A stretch of DNA of 64,000 nucleotides. It comes from Lacrimispora sinapis. Lineage in GTDB: Bacteria; Bacillota; Clostridia; Lachnospirales; Lachnospiraceae. Under the pieces are notes generated by a model. The model saw only the letters and a program-made list of their open reading frames with translations. It was not told the DNA's origin and searched no databases. This document shows positions 33,971-42,560 of this stretch, in pieces. Location: positions 3,162,001 through 3,226,000 of the forward strand of contig NZ_CP141832.1 of assembly GCF_043633585.1 (NCBI RefSeq). The letters run 5' to 3'. Positions within the stretch are counted from its first letter, which is position 1; each line of letters starts with the position of its first letter. Both the position numbers and the translations under genes were made by a program.

Positions 33971-34597
33971 TCAGACTGGTTCCCATGGATCTTCTACCAA
34001 TTTTGGCCCATGGACGGTCCGAAGCAGGAGCTTGCTCCCGCCTCTTGCATATTCCTCCAAGGCCACACTTCCGTTTGGAGTCTCCATCTGTACATCTAAC
34101 TTTACGGGGAGCTCCGAAATTCTTTTTACAATATCCTTTGCAGTACAGACGGGCAGAACCTCCGGGGTACGCATCACAATATCCAGATCGCTGGTTTCCG
34201 TAACCGTATCGGCCTTGCTGGCCAATTCAAAGCCAACACTCCCTACAGGTCCCCATAGGATTTGATAGCTTTTAAAAATCTTATGGAGGGTTTCAAGTGG
34301 TTCAAACAGTCTGCTCTTTCTTATATGGCTTCTGGTTCTCCACCCCATCTCTGCAGATATCTGCTCCGGAGTGATGACTTCTTTGATACCGGTGGATAAA
34401 ACGGCTGCTGCCAGCCTCTGGTTCCGGTTCTCTCCACGGATGCCTGCCGGAATCAGGCCATCTGTAAAAGGGGCACGGCGCACCACCACAAATGGTGCCC
34501 GTGTCACAGCCTTTAAAAGCCATTCGGCTTCTGTAAAATCCCCTTGAAGGTCCTTTACCGAACTGATTCTTAATAAATCATGAACTCTTAATTCCAT
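33971..34597 (-). CDS. mdcG: Phosphoribosyl-dephospho-CoA transferase (holo-ACP synthase), MdcG
   Basis: A 208-residue nucleotidyltransferase-fold protein. WGPVGSVGFELAS (115-127) and SDLDIV (136-141) are the MdcG signatures, the latter giving the metal-binding Asp pair. MdcG attaches 2'-(5''-triphosphoribosyl)-3'-dephospho-CoA to a Ser of the acyl carrier subunit MdcC. The enzyme that makes this precursor, MdcB, is not encoded in this cluster. The gene overlaps mdcDE by ten bases. Confidence 0.92.
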   Translation of the reverse strand: MELRVHDLLRISSVKDLQGDFTEAEWLLKAVTRAPFVVVRRAPFTDGLIPAGIRGENRNQRLAAAVLSTGIKEVITPEQISAEMGWRTRSHIRKSRLFEPLETLHKIFKSYQILWGPVGSVGFELASKADTVTETSDLDIVMRTPEVLPVCTAKDIVKRISELPVKLDVQMETPNGSVALEEYARGGSKLLLRTVHGPKLVEDPWEPV

Positions 34598-36288
34598 TCT
34601 TCCTTTAACTTCCTGCGCACCTTAATGCCGGCGGCTCTTCCCGTAAGAGCATTCTTTGAAGTAAGACGGTTTCTTAAATCCCTTATTCCACTTTTCCGTG
34701 TGACTTCAATGGCCTTGTTTAATTTTCCCTTTATGGTTTCAATATCTTCCGCCTTTGGAGCTTCCGGATTGATTCCTTCTACTAATTCTTCCAGGGTCCC
34801 AAGAGTTGCATAGGACTGGATGTCATAAGCCATGGAAGGAACCTTTTTGGCTGCTTCATCAAGCTCTTCTACCGTCCGCTTGGTTATTCTTGCCGCAGAC
34901 TGCTTTGACATTGCATGTACCAATACTCCCGGATCGTCAAGGGCAATGATTCTATTTGCCTGATATCCATGGGTTAAGAACGCACCGGATATGGCTGGTC
35001 CAACCAATAAAGAGATGACCGGGTGGCCGGCAAATCTTGCAGTCGCATAGGCATCGACAGCCGCGGCACAGGACTGGAAAATACCAAGCAGCTCTTCCTT
35101 ATAGCCATAGGCCTGGCTGGGGACATCTACGATTGCAATGATGGGACGCTTCTCAGCCTTCCCTGCATCTGCTTCCACGGCTTCCCTTACGTATTTCGCA
35201 ATGGTCCAGCCTTCTTCCAATCCCACTTCTCCCTTTCTTGCCCGGGGGAACCGGTTATTGGGATTTGGCACTACCGCAATATAACGGACCTCTTCCCCAC
35301 CTAATTTACAATCTGCGTGAAGCACGGAGGGAACTGCTCCGGTCTCAGGATCTTTTATTCCCGTCAGCTTTTCAAACCACAGTCTTCCTCTGCTCATTTC
35401 CTTTTCCGATGATTCTTTTATCTCTCCGGTTCCGGCAGTCTCTTCATTTAGTAAATTCTCATCCTTGGACCACATGTTTCTTACATCCATCGGACTTATT
35501 TTTTTAGACGGATCAATGCGTTTGAGCCTTGATAAGAATAAGTCGATTTGCTTGCTTCTAAGCTCAGAAGGTTTTCCTTCCTTGACAGCGGTTCTTACAG
35601 CCTCTGCAATTGCAGCAATGTCATCGTCTACAAGCACATCTGCAAGACCAATGGCCTGACGCTGTGCGCCTCCCGTTGTATCCCAGATAAGCTTCTTATC
35701 TTTGGAGTCGAACTCGGCCACGCCTGCTTCCTGCTCGATTACCTCCGGTCCGTTTAAGGTCATTCTTCCTTCCCGGGTAATGATTATCTTACTGAATAAT
35801 CCGGCAGTCATGGACATTCCGCCAAAGCAGCCGATTTTTCCAGGGATCACGCCAATTACCGGAACATAGTTACGCAGGGCAACAATGGCGGATTGAATTT
35901 CGGCAATTGATAACAATCCGTAATTTGCTTCCTGAAGTCTCACACCGCCGCTGTCATGAACGATGACTGCGTTGGTCTTTATTCCCTGTTCGTTATCCTC
36001 AACTGCTCTTTCCAATGCTCCGGCGATTTTGGCACCGGATACTTCACCGATTCCGCCGCCCTGGAACGCTCCTTCTATGGAAATCACCACCACGCGCTCG
36101 CCGCAGATGGTTCCGCGTGCCACAACAACTCCGTCGTCACATTGGGGAACAATTCCCTGGGGTTCCAAATGCGGGGATTCCAACCGTTCAAATGGTCCCA
36201 GCAGTTCTCTGAAAGTTCCTTCATCAAGTAATGCCATTGCACGGTTACGTGCCTTTAACTCTACAAAACTTTCCTTCATTTTATGCAT
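34588..36288 (-). CDS. Fused malonate decarboxylase beta and gamma subunits (MdcD-MdcE)
   Basis: A 566-residue carboxyltransferase in which the two decarboxylase subunits are one chain. Residues about 1-285 match MdcD (beta): HDSGGVRLQEANYG near 110-123 and GCFGGMSM near 153-160 form the acyl-CoA/biotin-carboxyltransferase-like crotonase site. Residues about 300-566 match MdcE (gamma): RPIIAIVDVPSQAYGYKEE and VGPAISGAF. The linker (about 285-300) is acidic and Glu/Ser-rich. Together they decarboxylate malonyl-S-ACP to acetyl-S-ACP. The ATG at 36288 overlaps mdcC by eight bases, with AGGTGAG before it. Best-known systems encode the two subunits separately. Confidence 0.92.
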   Translation of the reverse strand: MHKMKESFVELKARNRAMALLDEGTFRELLGPFERLESPHLEPQGIVPQCDDGVVVARGTICGERVVVISIEGAFQGGGIGEVSGAKIAGALERAVEDNEQGIKTNAVIVHDSGGVRLQEANYGLLSIAEIQSAIVALRNYVPVIGVIPGKIGCFGGMSMTAGLFSKIIITREGRMTLNGPEVIEQEAGVAEFDSKDKKLIWDTTGGAQRQAIGLADVLVDDDIAAIAEAVRTAVKEGKPSELRSKQIDLFLSRLKRIDPSKKISPMDVRNMWSKDENLLNEETAGTGEIKESSEKEMSRGRLWFEKLTGIKDPETGAVPSVLHADCKLGGEEVRYIAVVPNPNNRFPRARKGEVGLEEGWTIAKYVREAVEADAGKAEKRPIIAIVDVPSQAYGYKEELLGIFQSCAAAVDAYATARFAGHPVISLLVGPAISGAFLTHGYQANRIIALDDPGVLVHAMSKQSAARITKRTVEELDEAAKKVPSMAYDIQSYATLGTLEELVEGINPEAPKAEDIETIKGKLNKAIEVTRKSGIRDLRNRLTSKNALTGRAAGIKVRRKLKEEWN

Positions 36289-36577
36289 TCTGACTCACCT
36301 CCAACGCTTGCATCAGCCGCAATGTGACCATGCCTGGTGTTGCACCAAAATCATTGATTTCAATGTTTGCAGCAATATCATTCTCTTTGAAAAACTTATC
36401 CAGCAGATCCTTCCAGATCTGTCCGAACCCATCAAATCTTGTTCTCACTGTAACATGAGCCCTTGTTCCTTCTACCGGCTCTAACAAAATCTCCAAATCT
36501 CCGGAACCTACCACTCCGACATATGCCTTGTTCGGTACAGATTTAGTTGCCAAATAATCAAACGTTAATTTTTCCAT
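36281..36577 (-). CDS. mdcC: Malonate decarboxylase acyl carrier protein, MdcC (delta subunit)
   Basis: A 98-residue acyl carrier subunit. GVVGSGDLE (21-29) contains Ser25, the expected attachment site of the phosphoribosyl-dephospho-CoA arm. Length and motif are those of MdcC/CitD-type carriers, not of fatty-acid ACP. It carries malonyl and then acetyl between MdcA, MdcDE and MdcH. Its last eight bases overlap mdcDE; a 71-base gap separates it from mdcA. Confidence 0.94.
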   Translation of the reverse strand: MEKLTFDYLATKSVPNKAYVGVVGSGDLEILLEPVEGTRAHVTVRTRFDGFGQIWKDLLDKFFKENDIAANIEINDFGATPGMVTLRLMQALEVSQNA

Positions 36578-36648
36578 ATCGAGCCACCTCCAAATCTATT
36601 TTTTTCCTGTTTACCAGCTGAAAATCAGCGAAAAATGTTTCACTTGGT

Positions 36649-38310
36649 TTACCAGCTTCTGAACTTCACCGGCGGTTCATAAAGACCATCGGACCAGTCC
36701 ACCAGATCATCTATGCTCTTTGCTGCCAGCAGAGAACGTTTTGCATCCGTTCGCTTGATCTTAAGATCCTCCGGAAATGCAACCACGCCGTCTTTTCTCA
36801 GCTTTTCCGTGATCTCAGACCCGCTTCCTTTTCCAAGAGGTGTTACCCCTGCAATTGCAGCTAACGCCTGTTTCCGTTCTTCTTCATTCTGAGCTTTGTA
36901 TAAATACGCGATTCCTTCTTCTGTTACCACATGAGTGACATCATCCCCATATACCATGACCGGTGCGATGGGGAGCTTGGCATCTTTTCCTACTTTTATG
37001 GCATCCAGGGATTCTACAAAAACAGGTTTATTTCCCTGCTGGAAGGTTTCCACCATCTGGATGACCAGCTTTTTCCCGCGCTGGATGTCACTTTCGCCTG
37101 TTATCATATTTAACCAGGCATCGGAAGCGTGTCTTCTTCCGTGAGGATCGGAACCCATATTCGGGGCGCCGCCGTATCCGGCCAGCCTTCCGAGTGTAAC
37201 GGTGGAGGAGTTGCCGTAAAAATCCATCTGAAGGGTGGAGCCTACAAATGCATCGACTGCATATTGTCCGGCCACCTGGCACATGGCCCGGTTGGAACGA
37301 AGACTACCGTCTTTTCCTGTAAAGAAGACATCCGGTCTTGCTGCAACGTATCGTTCCATTCCCAATTCTCCGCCGAAGGAGTGTACGCTTTCCACCCAGC
37401 CGCTCTCAATGGCAGGGATCAGTGTGGGGTGGGGATTCAAAGTCCAGTTCTTGCAGATCTTCCCTTTTAAACCAAGGGATTCTCCATAGGTGGGAAGGAG
37501 CAGTTCAATGGCTGCGGTATTAAAACCAACCCCGTGGTTTAAGGACTGTATGTGATGCCGTTCGTAGATTCCCCGAATGGCCATCATGCCCATAAGAATG
37601 TGCATTTCACTGATCTGTCTGGGATCTCTGGTGAACAAAGCCTCTAACTGGTACGGTTTATCTGAAACAACAATAAAATCCACCCAGGAGCCAGGAATAT
37701 CCACTCTTGGAAGTTCCTCTGTCAGCTCATTGACCTGGGCAATGACGATTCCATCCCGGAAAGCGGTGGCTTCAACAATTGTCGGAGTCTCTTCTGTATT
37801 GGGACCTGTGTAAAGATTGCCGTGGCTGTCTGCCTTATCGGCTGCAACTAAAGCAATATTTGGTGTTAAATCCACAAAAAGCCTTCCATATAACTCAAGA
37901 TAAGTATGAATGGAACCGACCTCAATGGAACCGTCCTCGATCATCTGGGCCATACGAAGACTCTGAGGTCCTGCAAAGGAAAAATCCAGCAGTCTGGCAA
38001 TTCCTTTTTCAAAAATATCCAAGTGCTCCGGCCGTGAAATACTTGACATCACCATGTGCAGATTGTTTACTTTGGCGGAATCCACGTGGCTGAGCGCATC
38101 GGAGAGAAAAGATGCCTGCTTTTGGTTGTTTCCCTCTAAAGCAACGCAATCTCCCGGCTGAATCAGAATTTCAAGCGCGTCCACAATTTTATTGGTCGGG
38201 ATCACCCGTCCCTCTGTCAGACGTTTCATCTTGGAAATCTGTTGCGCCTTTTTGTCACGGCGCGTAGTCCATGAACGTGCAGAACCATTCATTTCATTTG
38301 ATTGATCCAT
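36649..38310 (-). CDS. mdcA: Acetyl-S-ACP:malonate ACP transferase, MdcA (alpha subunit)
   Basis: A 553-residue CoA-transferase-like subunit of the usual MdcA length. SRPEHLDIFEKGIARLLDFSFAG near 91-113, a long conserved FGNS-like segment (MDFYGNSSTVTLGRLAGYGGAPNMGSD starts near 373; note DFYGNSSTVTLG) and DAWLNMITGESDIQRGKKLV are family features. It exchanges acetyl for malonyl on the carrier subunit, releasing acetate. It is the first gene of the operon, with AAAGGGG before the ATG, and faces the divergent LysR gene. Confidence 0.93.
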   Translation of the reverse strand: MDQSNEMNGSARSWTTRRDKKAQQISKMKRLTEGRVIPTNKIVDALEILIQPGDCVALEGNNQKQASFLSDALSHVDSAKVNNLHMVMSSISRPEHLDIFEKGIARLLDFSFAGPQSLRMAQMIEDGSIEVGSIHTYLELYGRLFVDLTPNIALVAADKADSHGNLYTGPNTEETPTIVEATAFRDGIVIAQVNELTEELPRVDIPGSWVDFIVVSDKPYQLEALFTRDPRQISEMHILMGMMAIRGIYERHHIQSLNHGVGFNTAAIELLLPTYGESLGLKGKICKNWTLNPHPTLIPAIESGWVESVHSFGGELGMERYVAARPDVFFTGKDGSLRSNRAMCQVAGQYAVDAFVGSTLQMDFYGNSSTVTLGRLAGYGGAPNMGSDPHGRRHASDAWLNMITGESDIQRGKKLVIQMVETFQQGNKPVFVESLDAIKVGKDAKLPIAPVMVYGDDVTHVVTEEGIAYLYKAQNEEERKQALAAIAGVTPLGKGSGSEITEKLRKDGVVAFPEDLKIKRTDAKRSLLAAKSIDDLVDWSDGLYEPPVKFRSW

Positions 38311-38467
38311 GTTATATTCCCCTTTCTTCCAGCAACATTTCTTTGACTTAAATATAAACCAAATTTATTTATTCTTTATATGTGATTATAACCTTGAAAT
38401 ACAGGGGGTGTCTAATATATAATAATGTATTGGATTGATACATCAGAATGTATAGAAGGGGGATAAA
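38311..38467. promoter_or_regulatory. Divergent mdcA/lysR control region
   Basis: On the plus strand TTGAAA (38394-38399), an 18-base spacer and TATAAT (38418-38423) form a good promoter for the LysR gene. An inverted repeat, ATGTAT-x7-ATACAT (38425-38443), lies just after the -10; its core fits the T-N11-A form of LysR sites. No equally clear promoter for mdcA is seen on the minus strand, as expected for an activated promoter. Confidence 0.65.
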
Positions 38468-39373
38468 ATGGAATTATTACAGCTTAAATACTTTCAGACC
38501 GTAGCACGGCTTGAGCATATGACACTGGCAGCAGAAGAACTTCATATTCCTCAGCCTGCACTTAGCAAAACCATATCATCATTAGAAAAAGAGCTTGGAG
38601 TTTTGTTATTCGACCGACGGGGGAAATATATTTACTTAAACGAATTTGGAAAAACATATTTAAAAAGAGTGGATCAGGCCTTGTCCGCCCTTGAGAACGG
38701 AAAACATGAACTGGAAGATTTGACCGGCAAAGAATTGGGTGACATAAAGCTGTTAATCCTTTCCGCTTCTCCGTTAATCCCTGATCTTCTGGCTTCCTTT
38801 TCCAAACTTCATCCCCACATAAATTTTAACCTGATCCAGCATTTCTCAACTTCTGTCTCCATAACAGATTTTGACTTATGCATCTCTTCATCTCCGTTAA
38901 GAATCAATCACATCACCTCTCTCCCGTTGATTACTGAGGAAATTTTCCTGGCTGTTCCGTTGGACCACCGGTTTGCCGGTCGCAAATCCATTAAACTATT
39001 GGAGGTGGCTGACGACAACTTTATCAGTCTGACACGGGGAAAGGATTTAAGAACCATCACAGATATTTTTTGTAACGATTCCGGATTCAGCCCTAATATC
39101 ATCTTTGAAAGCGACGATCCCGCAACGGTCCGGGGATTAATCAAGGCCGGACAGGGGATCGCATTCATTCCGGCAATCTCATGGGGGAATTATATCGGCA
39201 ATTCCATCTCTCTTTTGCATATTGAGGAACCGGTATGTGAAAGAACCATTTCATTGACCTTTAAAACCGGACATTATCTGTCCCAGGCTTCCTGTTTATT
39301 CCGGCAATTCACCCTGGACTATTTTGCCTCCATTGATTCCAAACAGGAACTAAATGGTGAAGCTCTCATCTGA
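38468..39373 (+). CDS. LysR-type regulator of the malonate decarboxylase operon
   Basis: A 301-residue LysR protein. Residues 1-60 form the winged helix-turn-helix (LQLKYFQTVARLEHMTLAAEELHIPQPALSKTI, then LEKELGVLLFDRRGK), and the rest is the periplasmic-binding-like effector domain. It is divergent from mdcA across a 157-base region with an inverted repeat, the standard layout for a LysR activator of the neighbouring operon, as MdcR is in Klebsiella. Malonate or malonyl-CoA as effector is inference. GGGGG precedes the ATG. Confidence 0.9.
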   Translation: MELLQLKYFQTVARLEHMTLAAEELHIPQPALSKTISSLEKELGVLLFDRRGKYIYLNEFGKTYLKRVDQALSALENGKHELEDLTGKELGDIKLLILSASPLIPDLLASFSKLHPHINFNLIQHFSTSVSITDFDLCISSSPLRINHITSLPLITEEIFLAVPLDHRFAGRKSIKLLEVADDNFISLTRGKDLRTITDIFCNDSGFSPNIIFESDDPATVRGLIKAGQGIAFIPAISWGNYIGNSISLLHIEEPVCERTISLTFKTGHYLSQASCLFRQFTLDYFASIDSKQELNGEALI

Positions 39374-39396
39374 ACTCTTATATACCATCCAAAAAA

Positions 39397-39425
39397 CGAG
39401 ACTGCCAAAGAATTGGACAGTCTCG
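39397..39425. terminator. Bidirectional terminator between lysR and leuA
   Basis: CGAGACTG (39397-39404) pairs with CAGTCTCG (39418-39425). A-tracts lie on the left and a T-rich stretch on the right, so it can serve both convergent genes. Confidence 0.8.
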
Positions 39426-39434
39426 CTTTCTACT

Positions 39435-41102
39435 TTATGAATAAAATAACCGGTTTACTGCACTGAAGATCCCACGGATGGAGGCTCTGGTAATATTGGA
39501 GCTGATTCCCACGCCGTAGGTTGCCTTTCCTGACTTCACATCCAGCAAGTGGATATAGGAAGCAGCCTTCGCACCGGAACCTGAGGTCAGTGCGTGTTCG
39601 TAGTAATCAAGTACCCGGATCTCTATGTCAAGCTCTTTCTCAAGACCTTTTTGTACGGCATCAATGGGACCGTTGCCAACGCCCTCGAAGATCTTTTCTA
39701 CGCCGTGATCGCTATAGCGAACCTTGACAAGTGTGGAGAATTCCACATCCTCCTCTGCCTCTGTAATCTGTGCTTTGAGAAAATGAATGGGTTCTTTTTT
39801 ATCGGTGTAATTGCTCTTGAATTCGTCAAGAATCTGCTCTGGAGCAACCTCTCCCTGCTTCTCGGAAATCGCCTGAATAACATCTGCAAACTCCTTGTGC
39901 ATTCCTTTTGGAAGCTTGAAGCCATAGAAGGTATCCATAACAAATGCCACACCGCCCTTGCCGGACTGGCTGTTGATCCGTACCACAGGCTCATACTGCC
40001 TTCCGATATCGGCCGGGTCAATGGGTAAGTAGGGAACCTCCCAATAAGGATTCTTTCTGTCCTTCATCGCCTTCAGGCCCTTATTAATGGCATCCTGGTG
40101 GGAACCTGAGAAAGCGGTAAATACCAGCTTTCCGGCATATGGATGTCTTGGTCCCACCTCCATCTTGGTGCACCGCTCATAGACATCAATGATCTCACGG
40201 ATATTTTCAAGATGAAGCTCCGGGTTGATCCCCTGGGAGAACATATTATAGGCAACCGTTAAAATATCCAAATTTCCCGTCCGCTCTCCGTTGCCTAACA
40301 ACGTGCCTTCCACTCTCTGTGCACCGGCAAGAAGGGCAAGCTCGGCAGCAGCGATCCCGGTCCCCCGGTCGTTATGAGGATGAACGCTCAAAATGATGCT
40401 GTCACGGTCTTTGAAATGGGTATTCATCCATTCAATCTGGTCTGCATACACATTGGGCGTGGTCATCTCTACGGTACTTGGAAGATTAAAGATGATCTTC
40501 TTATCCGGAGCGGCCCCCCAGGTCTCCTGTACTGCCGTACAGATATCCAGAGCAAATTCCAGTTCTGTTCCGGTAAAGCTTTCCGGAGAATACTCAAGAA
40601 CCACTTCTCCATCAAAATCCTTCATGTACTGCTTTACCCATTGGGCTCCCTGGACAGCAATGGCTTTGATCTCATCCATATCTTTATGGAACACGACCTC
40701 GCGCTGTAAGGTGGAGGTGGAATTATAGATGTGAACAATGGCCTTCTTGACTCCCTTTAAGGCTTCAAACGTTCTTTTCACCAAATGCTCTCTGCACTGT
40801 ACCAGAACCTGAATCACAACATCGTCTGGAATCAGCTTTCGCTCCACCAGCTGTCTTAAAAAATCAAATTCGATCTGAGAGGCCGCCGGAAAACCGACCT
40901 CAATCTCTTTAAAGCCCAGTTTCACTAAAAGATGAAACATCTCAATTTTTTCTTCCACTACCATTGGCTCTGTCAAAGCCTGATTTCCATCTCTTAAATC
41001 CACGCTGCACCAGACCGGTGCTTTCTTGATTTCGTTGCCGGGCCATTGTCTCTCCGGATAGTTCAATACCGGTACCCGCTTATATCTTTCATAGTTCAAC
41101 AT
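39435..41102 (-). CDS. leuA: 2-Isopropylmalate synthase LeuA
   Basis: A 555-residue enzyme of the longer LeuA class (type 2). The TIM-barrel domain begins with SVDLRDGNQAL (33-43, metal-binding Asp), and HPHNDRGTGIAAAE near 242-255 gives the metal-binding His pair and HND motif. The C-terminal 150 residues, with SGSGAKAASYIHLLD, are the LeuA allosteric domain that binds leucine. It condenses 2-ketoisovalerate with acetyl-CoA, the first step of leucine synthesis. No other leu gene is adjacent. A 240-base leader precedes it. Confidence 0.95.
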   Translation of the reverse strand: MLNYERYKRVPVLNYPERQWPGNEIKKAPVWCSVDLRDGNQALTEPMVVEEKIEMFHLLVKLGFKEIEVGFPAASQIEFDFLRQLVERKLIPDDVVIQVLVQCREHLVKRTFEALKGVKKAIVHIYNSTSTLQREVVFHKDMDEIKAIAVQGAQWVKQYMKDFDGEVVLEYSPESFTGTELEFALDICTAVQETWGAAPDKKIIFNLPSTVEMTTPNVYADQIEWMNTHFKDRDSIILSVHPHNDRGTGIAAAELALLAGAQRVEGTLLGNGERTGNLDILTVAYNMFSQGINPELHLENIREIIDVYERCTKMEVGPRHPYAGKLVFTAFSGSHQDAINKGLKAMKDRKNPYWEVPYLPIDPADIGRQYEPVVRINSQSGKGGVAFVMDTFYGFKLPKGMHKEFADVIQAISEKQGEVAPEQILDEFKSNYTDKKEPIHFLKAQITEAEEDVEFSTLVKVRYSDHGVEKIFEGVGNGPIDAVQKGLEKELDIEIRVLDYYEHALTSGSGAKAASYIHLLDVKSGKATYGVGISSNITRASIRGIFSAVNRLFYS

Positions 41103-41360
41103 GTCTTATCTCCTCCATTATCATTCACTCGTCTGTCTGTTCCGGTCTCACGCCGGATTCTCCTTAAAGCAATGCATCTGTTAAAAGTTTTCTTCAAAAC
41201 GATCACAGGCTTTGGAGTCGATAAATCACGCTGTACTTCTTGACAATGAACAACGTGGTCTTTATAGGTCTAACCCCATCTTCATCATTCCTTTTCATTA
41301 AAATCACAAGCCGTGCTCTGATAATGCGTCACGGTGAAGTGTTATGTTATTATAGCATGA
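41103..41360 (-). promoter_or_regulatory. Long leuA leader, no T-box motif seen
   Basis: The leader RNA of about 240 nt contains a small TCCGG-x7-CCGGA hairpin near 41138-41154 and a possible 31-codon peptide with three scattered Leu codons (ATG near 41287). I see neither the T-box GGTGG/ACCGCG element nor a clear leader terminator. A GGAGGAG ribosome site precedes leuA. Confidence 0.45.
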
Positions 41361-41377
41361 CAAAAGAAGGCTTACAA
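41349..41377 (-). promoter_or_regulatory. leuA promoter embedded in the upstream terminator
   Basis: Minus strand: TTGTAA (41372-41377), 17-base spacer, TATAAT (41349-41354). The -35 lies inside the left arm of the terminator hairpin of the preceding gene. Confidence 0.7.
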
Positions 41378-41413
41378 CAGAAAAATAAATTTTCTGCTGT
41401 AAGCCTTCTTTTG
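41361..41413 (-). terminator. Long hairpin terminator after telA
   Basis: A near-perfect stem of about 24 bp (41361-41384 with 41390-41413, one mismatch) and a five-base loop, directly after the telA stop. The arms end in CTTCTTTTG, so it can end transcription on the minus strand. Confidence 0.82.
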
Positions 41414-42559
41414 TTATTTACTGAGCTGCAGAAGCTTACTTTTCAGTTCGCCTTCCATTCGGGCAAGTTCTGCTTCCGCTTCCCTGCGTTTTTGTCTTCC
41501 TTCCGACTGAATCCGAACCACTTCATCCAACGTGGATATCAGGGATTCGTTGGTCTTTTTAAGGGTCTCCAGATCCACAATGCCCCGCTCCGATTCCCTG
41601 GCTGTTCCGATGGTTGCGGTCTTTAATACCTCCGCATTCTTCCGCAGAAGCTCATTGGTCATGTCCGTCACCTCGCGCTGGGCTTTGGCGGCTTCCTCGG
41701 AATGGTTGATACCGATGGCAAGCACCATCTGGCTCTTCCATAAGGGAATGGTATTCACAAGTGTGGACTGGATCTTTTCCGTCATCATCGTATCATTGTT
41801 CTGGACCAGCCGGATCTGAGGTGCCATCTGAATGGAGATCATGCGGGTCAGCTCCAGGTCATGGATCTTCTTTTCAAAACGGTTTATCATGGCAGCCAGA
41901 TCGTTGGCTGCCTGGGCATCTTCCGGAAGACCGCTTTTGGCCGCCCGTTCCATAAGCATAGGAAGCTCCTGCTTCTGCGCCTTCTCAAGTTTTCTTTTTC
42001 CCGCAAGAATATACATGGTCAGTTCCTTAAAATACCTGGTGTTTAAGTCATACATCTTGTCCAGCAAAGCGATATCCTTTAAAAGCTGGATCTGATGATT
42101 TTCTAATACCTTGCAGATCTGATTGATATTGGCTTCTGCCTTGGCATATTTTACCTTCATGCTTTCCAGACGGTTCACACTCTTTTTAAAGAAGCCAAAA
42201 AATCCTTTTTCCTCTTCATCCACTTCAAATCCTTTTAATTCCACCACCACATCCGAAAGCATCTGACCCACTTCTCCCAGGTCCTTGGATTTTACATTCT
42301 CAAGGGCTGTTTCTGAGAAATCGGCAATTTTTTTCTGTGCACCGGCCCCGTACTGAAGGATCAGATTGGAATCCATAAGATCAATCTTTTCTGCGAACTC
42401 AGATACGGTCTTCTCTTCCTCCGGAGTCAGGTCTGCTTCCGGGGCAAGGTCTGCCTCTTTAGCCAATGGGACCTCATTGCCGGGAACAACTGGGTCTGAA
42501 AGCGGCGTCAGAGTCAGTTTTGGTGTTTCTTTCAGCATATCTTCCATTTCTTTCCTCAT
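41414..42559 (-). CDS. TelA family (toxic anion resistance) protein
   Basis: A 381-residue, mostly helical cytoplasmic protein matching the TelA/KlaA family by length and by segments such as GFFGFFKKSVNRLESMKVKYAKAEANI and IPLWKSQMVLAIGI. The family is linked to tellurite and cell-envelope stress resistance, but its biochemical role is unsettled. The ATG at 42559 has AGGAGG eight bases upstream and sits right after the stop of the XpaC-like gene; a longer frame to 42598 would lie inside that gene. The pair is common in Firmicutes. A strong terminator follows. Confidence 0.88.
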   Translation of the reverse strand: MRKEMEDMLKETPKLTLTPLSDPVVPGNEVPLAKEADLAPEADLTPEEEKTVSEFAEKIDLMDSNLILQYGAGAQKKIADFSETALENVKSKDLGEVGQMLSDVVVELKGFEVDEEEKGFFGFFKKSVNRLESMKVKYAKAEANINQICKVLENHQIQLLKDIALLDKMYDLNTRYFKELTMYILAGKRKLEKAQKQELPMLMERAAKSGLPEDAQAANDLAAMINRFEKKIHDLELTRMISIQMAPQIRLVQNNDTMMTEKIQSTLVNTIPLWKSQMVLAIGINHSEEAAKAQREVTDMTNELLRKNAEVLKTATIGTARESERGIVDLETLKKTNESLISTLDEVVRIQSEGRQKRREAEAELARMEGELKSKLLQLSK

Positions 42560-42560
42560 T

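Noticed and set aside
34588..36288. Propionyl- or acetyl-CoA carboxylase carboxyltransferase
   Set aside because: The chain is carboxyltransferase-like, but the flanking mdcA, mdcC, mdcG and mdcH genes identify malonate decarboxylase.
41103..41348. T-box leucine riboswitch before leuA
   Set aside because: No GGTGG/ACCGCG antiterminator core and no leader terminator were seen, so only a plain leader is reported.
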